A stretch of 64,000 bases of DNA from Lumbricus rubellus (Eukaryota; Annelida; Clitellata; Crassiclitellata; Lumbricidae). A program made the position numbers and the translations under genes. The DNA is taken from positions 25,434,814 through 25,498,813 of the forward strand of contig OX243824.1 in NCBI GenBank assembly GCA_945859605.1, in the 5' to 3' direction. Below are positions 1-10,242 of this stretch, one piece after another. The notes under the pieces are model-generated. The model searched no databases. It was not told where the DNA came from and was given only the letters and a program-made list of their open reading frames with translations. Positions within the stretch are counted from its first letter, which is position 1, and every line of letters begins with the position of its first letter.

Positions 1-139
1 CTATAGTCGATGCTGCGCCGCTGATTAAGGCTGACATAATAAAATTTATAATGAGAGACTGATATTTGCTTTATTAGCCTAATATTAACTGTTTATTGAT
101 GTACTGCACTAATTGAAAATGTTTGTTGGGTTCAATAAA

Positions 140-163
140 TAAAATGAATGAATGAATGAATAT
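140..163. repeat. GAAT microsatellite, probable retroelement tail
   Basis: Four to five GAAT units follow an AATAAA-containing stretch. The same tetranucleotide follows LINE-like 3' ends elsewhere in the window (near 27.7, 45.66 and 46.92 kb), so this is probably the tail of an otherwise unrecognised retroelement. Confidence 0.5.
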
Positions 164-205
164 AGATAAAGAGATAGAGATACACACAGAGAGAGACAGT
201 GACCC

Positions 206-412
<207 letters not shown>

Positions 413-1078
413 ACATGGTGAGATTCTTTACCACCGCTCGCCCATTTGAATGGACGCCACGCCATTTAGGTCCCCGTGCACGGACCGTACAGTACTAGCT
501 CGAGATTTTGGATCTCTGAAAATAAGCCACCTTCGGAAGCTATCGCATGCAGACGTGCGGCCAGCGCTCATACCGATGTAGCTAATTGGACCTAAAACAA
601 GCAACTGCTTAGGCCCAGGCCTACTCGTTGACTATATACATGTACCAGATGTTCATTTTCTCAGCTTTAATTGAAGGATACTGACCCTTGAGCTGTATAT
701 GTCTATAATGAGAATGACCAATTTTAACACTACTGCGGCAGGTTGTTTATGATGGCGAACATGACGAACGCGTGCGAAGACTTTATAATAAAATTAATAT
801 TCTTCTAATAGACTAATACGGTTATTAAGGCGAACACTTCCTCAATGAACCTGGTTTGTATGAGCTTTTTTTAAATCACTGTTTCACTTTTACTCAAATG
901 TGCGAATTCTACGATATCATTTTCAATTCGTAAGAGGTTTCAATAATTATAGTTAAGAGTTTGAAGAAAACGATGGAAGATGGGATGAAGAGGTGAATCA
1001 TCGTAAATTAAAATTAGGGCAGGTAGGCCTACATGTAGGCAGGTAGGCAGAGCTGTACACGAGGGCATACGCGGGTAT
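413..1078. other. Intergenic, nothing recognised
   Basis: There is no open frame with protein-like composition, no RNA gene and no clear repeat boundary, apart from scattered GTAGGCCTAC-type octamers. Confidence 0.6.
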
Positions 1079-1321
1079 CAGGGGTGTTGTCCTAAAAAAT
1101 GAAGTGGGGGAACGCCTGCAAATTTTTCTGAACCTGTTGAATGTAAAAAATAAAAAATAAAATAAAAAATGTAATTATATAAATTTATACATAAGAATTT
1201 GTTATTTGTAACATATTGTATTCAAGTATTCAAACATTCTCTGTAGTTGGCATTGAATCAGTTAATGTAACAAAACCTCCCTGGAAAAAAGTGGGGGAAC
1301 GGCCGCCCCACTACACCACTG
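1079..1321. mobile_element. hAT-like MITE with 8-bp TSD
   Basis: The 243-bp element begins CAGGGGTGTTGTCC and ends, read on the other strand, CAGTGGTGTAGTGG. It is flanked by the direct repeat GCGGGTAT (1071-1078 and 1322-1329). An 8-bp duplication with CAG...CTG termini is typical of hAT transposons. It has no coding capacity; its interior is AT-rich. Confidence 0.8.
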
Positions 1322-1719
1322 GCGGGTATGCAGCGTGTAGGCCTACTCACCTTCTAAAAAATTGGCATCGTGTAGCCTACTTAGTTCCGTAAACGATTGT
1401 AGGCCTATAGGCTACGCGGTTGTCGTGTAGAAAGTTAATCTAGTACGTAGGCTACCACCTCGGCGAAGGTATTTCGACCCACAACAGGTAAGAAAAAGCT
1501 GGTGACGACTGAAAAATAAAGGTCATCAGAACATTATTTTACCGCAGCGTGTTCCCAACTAAAATTTTACCAGTAGCCTACAGTCCTGCGGGTGTACGCT
1601 AAAGCCAGGTGAAAAAGTCGCTAGGGTTTACATTTAGTAGGCTAATAGCTGTGTATTACACTTCATTTAAGGAAGTATGTGTTTTATGTCCGTGGAGGAT
1701 GTGCCTGCGGACAAGAGCC

Positions 1720-1950
1720 TGACAATTCGGACAATTCGGAGCAGACAATTCGGACAATTCGGACAATTTGGAGCCGGACAACTCGGAGCGGATCGGCGAA
1801 ATTGTTTGCCTATAAGTAGACGTTGGATTGGTAAAATACTGTTGCTTGAATAAAAGTCGTTGTGATGAATATGATTCTTGACCGCTCCGAATATTATTGT
1901 CCGCCCCGAATTGTCCGGCTCCAAATTGTCAGGCTTCGAATTTTCCGGGA
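1720..1950. mobile_element. Foldback element with ACAATTCGG tandem-repeat arms
   Basis: The left arm (1720-1795) is built of degenerate GGACAATTC units. The right arm (about 1880-1945) carries the same units in inverted orientation (GAATTGTCC, CCAAATTGTC). The centre is an unrelated sequence of about 85 bp. This architecture matches the other foldback elements in the window. No target-site duplication was found. Confidence 0.65.
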
Positions 1951-4044
1951 ACCGTGTGAAATTACAAGACATTAGCAAACAATTATTAGTCAGCTCTTAA
2001 TTATGGATTTCGTGACTTGAACAATTTTCTGTTTCACGTGAAGCGTTCTTTCTCCTGTGGACATAGTCGCATCATAGGATGAATGAATTTGCATGTCTGA
2101 CACCGTGCTGTCTTTCAGAAGTACCTATGCACTGTCGAACGTGATTGGCTTGGCAAGTATTCGCAAGCTACATTCAAGAGATATTATGCGTAAATACTTG
2201 AGAAGACGAGGTGAGTTAAATGAACGTAACAGATTGACAGAACGAGCGTTGAATATATTCAAGGAAGTCCTGCTCGTGACGGGATTTATAAGTCGGTTGC
2301 AACTCTGGTCTATTATCAGTGAATTATTGTGTGCAACTTGAGAAAGAATACGGCTACTGAAGTCAAAAGGGAAAAATTAAACTGCAGGTGAGAGTTGTGT
2401 GAATGAAGCAGATGGTTCGTATGATTGTATGGAGAGTGGGACACGTTAGCCAATTGATAGAACGCAAAATTTATAACGCGAGAATTAGGCCAACAGACTT
2501 GAGCTGCTACTCAGGTAGTAACGGCGTCGTATTTCATTCCTATAACTGGTAAAAATTTGAGGTGAGTATAAAAAAACTTGGAAAAAATTAACCTACTTTC
2601 GATTTTTTAACCCGTCGAATTTTCTGATGACCTTTTTAAGTTATCAGGTGAATTTTCTTTGATTTTCAAACTTGTAGCGCGTTTACCGCGACATAAGACT
2701 TGATGATAATAATCAAAAAAATTCAGTTTTATTTGTTTTGCAAGCGCGATCTTCTGCCATTTTCTTGTAAGAATATCATTTGTTACACTTTTTATCTTTA
2801 CTCGTTGTGAGGCAAATACCCGTGTGTATACCTTTTCAGAACTATGTACACTATGCAATTTTTTAGGTGAGTAGCCTACTCGTTGCATACTCGCGTGTAC
2901 CCTCGTGTTCAGTGCATTGATTTCAACCAATGTTTCACAGAATCTAGTCTTTCACGCACAGTGGCTTAACACCATAATAGTGAACTCCGGCAAAACGAGC
3001 CATAATCATATAAAGAATCACTCACAATTTCTCATCATTTATAAAAGTAGCATATTCTATTAAATAAACTCCGACAAAATTAACCATAATATTAAGTAAG
3101 ATTTCTCACATTTTCTCTCCATATTTAGCGAATGAGTTACAGAAGATTCATATAAATATGACGCTGGTTTGAATCGAAGCATCGCTAAAATAAAATAAAT
3201 ATTCCGATAATTATTCTTAACAATGGCCCATAGCAACAATGTTACCGGTGGTAAAATGCAGTCGCATAGTGAACAATGTGACGTAACAAAAACGTGATAG
3301 GCACAGCACGCATTGCTTTGGAACCGAGAACGCGGTGACCATGAGTCGCAGTGATGCGCGGTAAATTCTTTTTCCACACGATGAAACTGGGCCTATGTGA
3401 GTTTCTACATGTGAATTTTTTACTGCATAAGACAGACAAGTATTATAGCGCTATTTGTAAGCATGACTTCGTAAAAAAAAGTGCTGTAGCCTAAGCCTGT
3501 AATATGCCAAACAAATTTCAAATCGGGATCCCTCCATGACTTCGCAAGTAGGCTATAGTGCAACAGGAGCTCGGAAAGATATGCTAAATATGACCCTCTC
3601 ATTTTTAATACCATCCATGCATGTAGGCTATAGGTCTGTGCAATAATAAATTGTCTCATATTTCTGTCATCCGTATAGGGTTAAACGAGTTCAGAAAGTA
3701 GGACCACACTAAGTCTTGTAATGGCAGATTTTTATGTGATACTTGTTTTGAAAGAGCCATGATAAAATATCAGTACAATAAGGGAAAGACAAAAGACGTT
3801 GGTAGGATGGGCGCTGAGAGGATATTGGCAAACTATAGTATCGTAGACTGAATGACGACACTAACCCTTATCATATCGCTAACCAACCTTTATGACGTTT
3901 AATCTGACCTAACCGACCCTCACGACGCCTATCGTGACCCTAACCGACCAAGGCCGTAGCCAGGATTTGATTTCCCGTCCGAAAAAACTGATGACCTATT
4001 TTTAGTTATCCGGTCGATATCTTCACAAAATGTCACCCAACTCA
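1951..4044. other. Intergenic, decayed repeats
   Basis: No gene recognised. A segment with ATGACC-TTTTTA-GTTATC near 2625-2650 recurs near 3988-4010. An imperfect tandem duplication (AACTCCG-CAAAA and flanks) lies at about 2980-3120. At 3949 the motif AAGGCCGTAGCCAG matches the end of the 24.9-kb inverted-repeat element, so this is probably a solitary transposon end. The short open frames show no protein-like composition. Confidence 0.55.
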
Positions 4045-4202
4045 ACTCAAGTCACCGCGTATAGAGACCTTGGGCAAGTCCTTCGCTGGCAATTGCTCAG
4101 CGCTTCGGCGTGAAACTCCGATGCAGTGTCCGCGCTGTATTCGGGAGCGCCTCTGACTAGTGAGAGAGCTTGATGGGGCGCTATAACAAGTGCACATACA
4201 AG
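4045..4202 (+). mobile_element. tRNA-derived SINE, 5'-truncated
   Basis: It carries the body and tail of the window's common SINE (CCTTGGGCAAGTCCTTC, then GCGCTATAACAAGTGCACAT) but lacks the tRNA-like head. Confidence 0.85.
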
Positions 4203-4623
4203 GAAACTGAAATTATTCCCGTCTGCAAAATTGTACGAGCACGGCTAGGCTACATGAAACACGGATAGAATTACTCTTCAGAGGAGATATCATTTATAAT
4301 TACATCGACAAGTAGGCCTATTTACGATCAATTCGCGTCCGTTGAGAGCATTATAAGTGGCTTCTTCAGACGCTTGGTGATAAATAAAAGTCTACCACAA
4401 TCGACCATGATTGCGACGAGAGCAACACTGCAGGCGGCCAGGAAGTTGGAAAGTCTTTCGAGTTAAGTGTGACAAAGCAATAAACATTATGTTCAAAGTG
4501 GCGGACACTCCTTCCGTCATGAAGTCGACATGGATTGCAAAGCTTCTAAAGGCGTCAAACCAGGCAGGAAGCTGACAGTACTAGTCCAATATACGTGTAA
4601 TCTAATCTATAATATGATCTAAT

Positions 4624-4781
4624 CAGTGCTTATAGTGTAGAAAAAAAGGCATGCATGCATGAACGCTCCTTACCTTTCCCTGCTGTGCGGGCCAAATAGC
4701 CTAAGTGGCAGGACGGTGTTCAGATTTTAAAACAAGTGCCTAGACGCCGTCCATAACCGTCCAGGCACACTCTGAGCCCTG
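4624..4781. mobile_element. hAT-like MITE, copy 1 of 3
   Basis: The 158-bp element starts CAGTGCTTATAGTG and ends CACTCTGAGCCCTG. It is flanked by GATCTAAT and AATCTAAT (7 of 8 identical). Inside are GAACGCTCCTTACC and GGACGGTG, shared with copies at 20421 and 58215. It is non-coding. Confidence 0.8.
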
Positions 4782-5711
4782 AATCTAATCTATAGTCTAA
4801 TCTAACATAACATTTATAAACCGCTTCTAACAGAAGAGTTATTCAGAAGCGCTCTCAGGGTGTAAAGTGGGAATACTAATAATTTATCGTTTTATAACGT
4901 TCCAAATCATTGATGCGACAGGCATTGTAGCATTATTGTTTTATTGTCCAAAACTAAACATTAAATACAGACTAATTCAATAATTCATTAGTGAATTATG
5001 AGTGCACCTGGACCTTTTCAGTTAAAATTACAATGTCGTAAAAAGACACGGATATTTAGTGGGTAAGGTTTTTCGCAACAAATCGCCATTTCATGTTTTT
5101 TGAACTTGTTAAAATTCATTGAACGTTCTAGTCCCATTGATTTCACGAGACTGAGAGAGACTAATTTCTATGAACTTGATTTTAGCTTATCTTTTACTAA
5201 TCAATGGCATCTGAGCAGTGAGCATGAACACCCGCACATAGGAGCAAGAAAGGCACATACCCCACCCCTAGAATAAATTACACTCATTTTTGCAACTAAA
5301 ACTTTTTGGTTTGAGCATGTCTGTGTGCACTAAAGCACTGACAATAACAATGGCACAGAAAGAGAAACTGAGTAATTTACAGTTACCCTCTTCTCTGTGA
5401 AAAATGCCCATGTTCTTAATTTCCCGCTCTGCATTTTTCAAGCTCTTAATAACGAAGAACGTGTTAATGGAGAGAGCCGATTAATGCTGTGTTAATTGAA
5501 TGTCAGTCTCGAAGATGACCCGTTACACGGTTACCTGAACGCTATCCCAAGCCAGTATATAAAAGAAAATGTTGTTTTTCTACAACAAGCGTCCGTGAAT
5601 TCCGGCAATCTCTTGTCTAGGTCAGAGAGCCAGCTAATAGGTTTCCTGTTTAGTCATTCCAAGTCAGATTGTCTTTGTAGCCATTTCACATTCTAAGCTG
5701 CCTTAATATTT
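4782..5711. other. Intergenic, nothing recognised
   Basis: AT-rich sequence. A 66-codon plus-strand frame at 5496-5696 has no recognised homology and no splice context that I can support. Confidence 0.55.
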
Positions 5712-5917
5712 GTGGGGCGCGGTGGTGCAGTTGGCATGTTTGTTGCCTTGCAGCCGGAAGGTTGCAGGTTCGAATCCACCTCAAACCGCCGTGTAGGACC
5801 TTGAGCAAGTCCTTCTCTCGCAATTGCTCGTTCGCTTCTGCGTGAAACTCCGATGTCCGTGCTGTAATCTGGAGTAGTGAGCTGCTGGGGCGCTATAGAT
5901 ATGGAGGCATAAATAAC
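5712..5917 (+). mobile_element. tRNA-derived SINE
   Basis: A nearly complete copy. The tRNA-like head has an A box (GTGGTGCAGTTGG) and a B box (GGTTCGAATCC); the tail is GGGGCGCTATAGA. RNA polymerase III boxes in a dispersed repeat define a tRNA-derived SINE. Confidence 0.9.
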
Positions 5918-5949
5918 TAATATCCAAAGGTCTGGACTACATAATATGA

Positions 5950-6111
5950 GAATTTATACAACGTTCCATGAAGTTTTACATGGCTAATGAAATTGGTTTT
6001 AAGGCTGCGATAAAACGCATCTGAGCAAACCCTAGGCATAAGGCATATTGACAGTGGAAGGTCATTCCATATACCATGTGTCCAATAACAGAGAAAGCAC
6101 GGTGCTATCAA
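5950..6111 (-). pseudogene. Non-LTR retrotransposon RT C-terminal remnant
   Basis: A minus-strand reading contains IWNDLPLSI followed by DAFYRSLKTNFI. This is the 'W-N-x-L-P ... F-K-x-x-L-K-T' block found at the C-terminal end of many LINE reverse transcriptases. It is open for only about 60 codons, so it is a decayed fragment. Confidence 0.5.
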
Positions 6112-6242
6112 AAAGCGATTCGTGCTCAGGGAATGACGAGTTCATTCTAAGTGGAGGAACGCGGAACACGACGCCTCTGTGCACACAGAGTAGAGTGTGC
6201 AATCATACCAGAGAAGCATCTATTATAATAGAAGGCCCCGAC

Positions 6243-6283
6243 ACACCAAAGCAGGGTCCCGGTCCGGGTTCCTGCTTTGGTGT
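6243..6283. repeat. 13-bp perfect hairpin
   Basis: ACACCAAAGCAGG (6243-6255) and its exact reverse complement (6271-6283) enclose a 15-nt loop that itself contains CCCGG-CCGGG. Function unknown. Confidence 0.8.
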
Positions 6284-6678
6284 CACCCGTTTATATAATC
6301 CGCTACTCATATTATAGGGACTAGTCTATAATATTGTAGACTATTATTATAATGGTCTCATCCCTGCTCATCCATCACATAATAGATCGGGTGATATCCT
6401 TCACCACCGCCGCTCAGCGATGCTGACGTGCTGAATAGTTTTCATTGAAGTTGATTGTGTCAATGAAACTCCAGCTCAGCGAGAGATAATGCAAGTCGTT
6501 TAGAGATTGATGCAAACGTTGATTATGATAATAATTACGACAGACTGTTTACGTTCACTTACAAACGTCAGATCTCGCTTCACAGTCATGGGCGGAGTTT
6601 ATCAGGGGCTAGGGGGGGGGCTAAGCCCCTCCAAGAAGACCCAGAGTCAATTTTTGCCATGAAAATGGTATCCTTTTT

Positions 6679-8031
6679 GGGGTTAGCCTAGACCTGGGAG
6701 TCGACCCCAATAAGTCGACCCCAGTCGACTTGGTCATCCCAAGTCGGGTCGGGTCGTTTCTGCTCACCGCAACTGACCCCAAGTCGAATTCTGTAGAGAG
6801 AAGTCACTTCAAGTTGTTTCCTTCACAAGTCGACTTGAACCGACTTGAGACACAAACAATGTTAAATTTGTCATTCAAACCAATGATCGCGAGACCAGGA
6901 CAACATTTTAAGCAGCTTTAATTTGTAGTGTGTTTACAAGAATGAGTATAAGGCCTTTGATATTGATAAACATAGACTTAGCCTGTACTGATTAGTTTAC
7001 CGGTAGGCTATCGTGCATGCAGACAACCGTCTGCCGATCTATTCCTTATAATTTGTTATTCTATGCTAAAACTTCACTTAAAAAGGTGAAACAAAATGTT
7101 AGGCCTACTAAAATATTGGCACGTGTGCTTATCAAGAAATGAACATGATAATGAGCAAATCAGTTAACTTCTATGAATGAATGAATTCGGGGCAAAGAAA
7201 GCTGGATATATAAGGCCTGTAATAAATCGATAGTTTGGCGCTAATTTTGTACGCTGCATCTGGAGTTGTCTGCAGACGGAAAAGCTATTGCATACGGGCC
7301 AATTGGGCAATGAAAGACTTTACTGTCAGTGAGTATAGACCTAGAGTAGTATTAGCGTAACTGTAGGATGATGAGCCTGCAATGCTATTTGATAAGTTGC
7401 GGAATGATGTTATTGGGCGAATAATGATGACAACGGACTTACAAATGGAAAGACAAAATGGGAGACCGCGGACTGGTTGCACTGCATTTTATCACGCCAT
7501 TCAGTGCAACCAGTCCGCGGTCTCCCATTTTGTCTTAGATCTTGCGCGTTTTACAAATTTATTCAATATCAATATTATTAATAAAAAATATTAATAATTA
7601 ATGAGTACAATCTGAATAATCACAGACAATTATGGGCAAGCTAAAAATCACAGGCCCGATGATTTGCCGTCGCATTGTCTAGGCTAGATGGCCCAAAGCA
7701 TCACAAAACTATTCAAACTGAAACACAAACAGCCTAAAATGTTCTTAATAAAATTTAGCAAATTCGTGCATCAATTAGGCCTAAGTGTTGAATCCTCATT
7801 ACTCGAGCCTATAATTATGAAATTAATGCTAGTAGCCGTACGTAGACCTAGGCTAATGACCATTACCATGTCAGAAGTCGACTTCAAGTCGGAAGTCGGT
7901 TGTTTTTCTGCCAAGTCGGGTCAAGTCGTTTTGATTCCAAGAAGTCGACTTAAAGTCGACCTCAAGTCACTTTAGGGTCAAGTGGGGTCAGATTAGTCGA
8001 CCAAAGTCACTCCCAGGTCTAGGTTAGCCCT
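6679..8031. mobile_element. Nested foldback element with AAGTCGAC subterminal repeats
   Basis: Inside element A. Outer inverted repeats share CTAGACCTGGGAGT (left about 6688, right inverted about 8010-8024). Both subterminal zones (6700-6850 and 7865-8010) are packed with AAGTCGAC/AAGTCGGG motifs. Dense subterminal motifs often bind transposase. The 70- to 95-codon frames inside look random. Confidence 0.7.
7450..7536. repeat. Perfect 35-bp hairpin
   Basis: Positions 7450-7484 and 7502-7536 are exact reverse complements, 35 of 35, around a 17-nt loop. The arm contains GGGAGACCGCGGACTGG, more GC-rich than its surroundings. Perfect arms in an otherwise decayed element suggest recent origin or gene conversion. 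Confidence 0.95.
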
Positions 8032-8175
8032 CTCAATAAAGTCCAGACTCGGGGTTAGTCCCACCCCCAAGAACAGAAACCAAACTCCGCCCATGTTCAC
8101 AGTCGAAATTAAACGCCACCATTCGAAATGAATTTCGATTAAGATGAGTCATTAAACGCAGTGCATGCAGGGACA

Positions 8176-8729
8176 CATGGGCGCCCGGAGACATTTTCGC
8201 AGGAAGGGCAAACACAAAGGTCACAGTTATTATGGGGGCCCGGTAGCGCATTGGATTACACTCTGGCATGAAAAGCGAGAGGAGCCGAGATCGAGCCCCG
8301 TATGGCGGACGTGCTTTGTAGGATGCTATTAGCGCCGTGTAATGCAAACTGTCAATTCTGTTAGTATAGTTAAGATTTATGTCTTCTGTCATTCTTGTGA
8401 ATTGTTTCAATTGCATAACTGTACACTGTGACCGGTTGCGGTCTGTCAACCTGATTGTTTAAATAAAGATTTTTTATTATCATTATTAGTACATTTTTAG
8501 AAAGCACGAAAACTTCAAAAGTTGGAAATTATATATTTTTCAGAGGGGTTTCTAAAGGCTTTTTTCTCAGTATCACATATGTAGGCGTACATGTACATTA
8601 TTAGTGTCATCGGGGCTTTGAGTGCGAATAAATAATTTTTTAAGATAAAAAGTAGGCATAGTAATTAAAAATAGGTGTCAACTTTCTAGGGGCAAGTCCC
8701 CCTCTTGCCCCTCTATTCGGGCGCCCATG
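8176..8729. mobile_element. DNA transposon, CATGGGCG terminus, 8-bp TSD (element B)
   Basis: The element starts CATGGGCGCCCGG and ends CGGGCGCCCATG, flanked by CAGGGACA (8168-8175 and 8730-8737). It shares its terminus with element A and lies about 80 bp from it. It contains a second-family SINE. Confidence 0.85.
8233..8490 (+). mobile_element. Second tRNA-derived SINE family, nested in element B
   Basis: The head resembles a tRNA: A box TAGCGCATTGG (8244-8254) and B box-like AGATCGAGCCC (8288-8298) at normal spacing. It ends in AATAAAGATTTTTTATTATC. The body differs from the common SINE of this window. Confidence 0.6.
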
Positions 8730-8737
8730 CAGGGACA

Positions 8738-9540
8738 AAGACTATGGAGATGCCGCTTTTCCCGACTTGCACAATTGCACGGGAAGAACTTTCTAGGCTT
8801 AAGTAGGCCTAATAAGCAGGGCACACTGAGCTCGGTCACTCCTTTCTAAAGTTCTAGTTTGTGACCGAATTTTGCACAGCCAATGAAGCGCCTGCTTTAG
8901 TCGTGTTTCGGTCAGATGCTTCTAATGTACATAAGATTCCGTATTATCGTAGGCACGACTAGTAGGCCAAGTACCGACGAAAGACGCGCATCCGGTGACT
9001 TTCTTAGAAGGATATAGGATTAGCCGCCGTCGTATTATTAAACTACGCCAGGTCTAAACACACACGCACACACAAAACACACTCACACATACGCACACAA
9101 ACACACAAGTCTACTGTAGTCCTAATCGTCGACTATCAGGAAACGCACGGCCTATTCATAAACATTAAACGGTCAATGGACTAAAGGAAGGACATGTCAC
9201 CCGTCAAACTTAAAACCGTTAATGTAGGCCGATCCCATCTGGGACTTATCGCGTCAAAACGTTGCCCTATGTGTGTGCAGAATTATGTGCGTGGGTTACG
9301 GTGTGCTCTCAAGTAGTAGGCTACAGATTAAGCTGTCATGGAGTTGATATACACCTTAATTACCCAATGAATTGGCCGATTTTAAACATTGCTTCGAAAA
9401 TATAGTGAACTGTGAGCAGTGATCTGTGAATACAGTGCTGTCTGTTATGTTGTTATTAGTTCCACACATTTTATTTGTTGTGTTCCAAAGGTATGAACTG
9501 CTTTTCGATAATTAAACTACTGGACTTGACATAGAAGTAA
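8738..9540. other. Intergenic with CA-rich microsatellite
   Basis: An imperfect CA repeat lies at 9058-9106. I see no gene or transposon boundary. Confidence 0.6.
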
Positions 9541-10091
9541 CATAATTCAGAATTTCCTACAAGTGTTGTTTTCTACTTTCAGATTTTACACTGATAAACC
9601 TTCGCGTTGACTAGTAGAAATAATTTTTTTTAATCTACGAAATTTGTAGAATTTAAACAAATTCTTTCTACTAGAAACAGCATTTAATGTTGTTTTCTAC
9701 TTTCAGATTTGACACAGATAAACCTTCCGTTGACTAATAGAAAGAATTTAGAAATTTCTACAAGTGTTGTTTTCTACTTTCAGATTTTACACTGGTTTAT
9801 AATAAGCTAAACCTTCCCGTTGACTAGTAGAAAGAAATCTTAAATTCTACAAAATTAATTTTGTAGAATTTTTAAAACTTCTTTCTACTAGAAACAACAT
9901 TTTAATGTTGTTTTCTACTTTCAGATTTGACACAGATAAACCTTCCGTTGACTAGTAGAAAGAATTTAGAAATTTTTCTAAAAGTGTTGTTTTCTACTTT
10001 CAGATTTGACACTGATTTATAGGCTAAACCTTCCTGTTGACTAGTAGAAAGAATTATTCTAAATTCTACAAGTGTTGTTTTCTACTTTCAG
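9541..10091 (+). repeat. Irregular tandem array of splice-acceptor-like units
   Basis: TGTTGTTTTCTACTTTCAG occurs six times, its AG ending at 9582, 9706, 9783, 9924, 10003 and 10091. Spacings are 124, 77, 141, 79 and 88 bp. Units share CCTTCCGTTGACTAGTAGAAAG, and some contain the inverted form TTTCTACTAGAAACAACAT. Each unit therefore carries a pyrimidine tract plus CAG. The last copy lies about 150 bp upstream of the galactosyltransferase ATG and could be the 3' end of a 5'-UTR intron; that use is inferred. Confidence 0.85.
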
Positions 10092-10173
10092 CGTATTCCT
10101 GATTAACCGGCCAGCGACGTAGGTTTCATCGTAAGCCGCTTGCAACACTTTGACGCGGAACCGTCACCGTCGC

Positions 10174-10233
10174 ATCTCTCGGATCTCTCGGATCTCTCGG
10201 ATCCCTCGGATCCCTCGGATCTCTCGGATCTAG
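10174..10233. repeat. 9-bp minisatellite (GGATCTCTC)n
   Basis: About six to seven copies of GGATCTCTC/GGATCCCTC end just before the galactosyltransferase start codon, in its probable 5' UTR. An out-of-frame reading gives SDLSDLSDP, which I treat as an artefact. Confidence 0.9.
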
Positions 10234-10242
10234 AACACGACG

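Larger units (their letters stand above)
6587..8095. mobile_element. DNA transposon, CATGGGCG terminus, 8-bp TSD (element A)
   Basis: Terminal inverted repeats CATGGGCGGAGTTT (6587-6600 and inverted 8082-8095) are flanked by the direct repeat TTCACAGT (6579-6586 and 8096-8103). Weaker inverted similarity continues inwards (GGGGG-CTAA-CCCC). At 1.5 kb with no intact transposase it is non-autonomous. The terminus and TSD length match element B at 8176. Eight-base duplications occur in hAT, P and Merlin elements; I cannot assign the superfamily. Confidence 0.85.
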
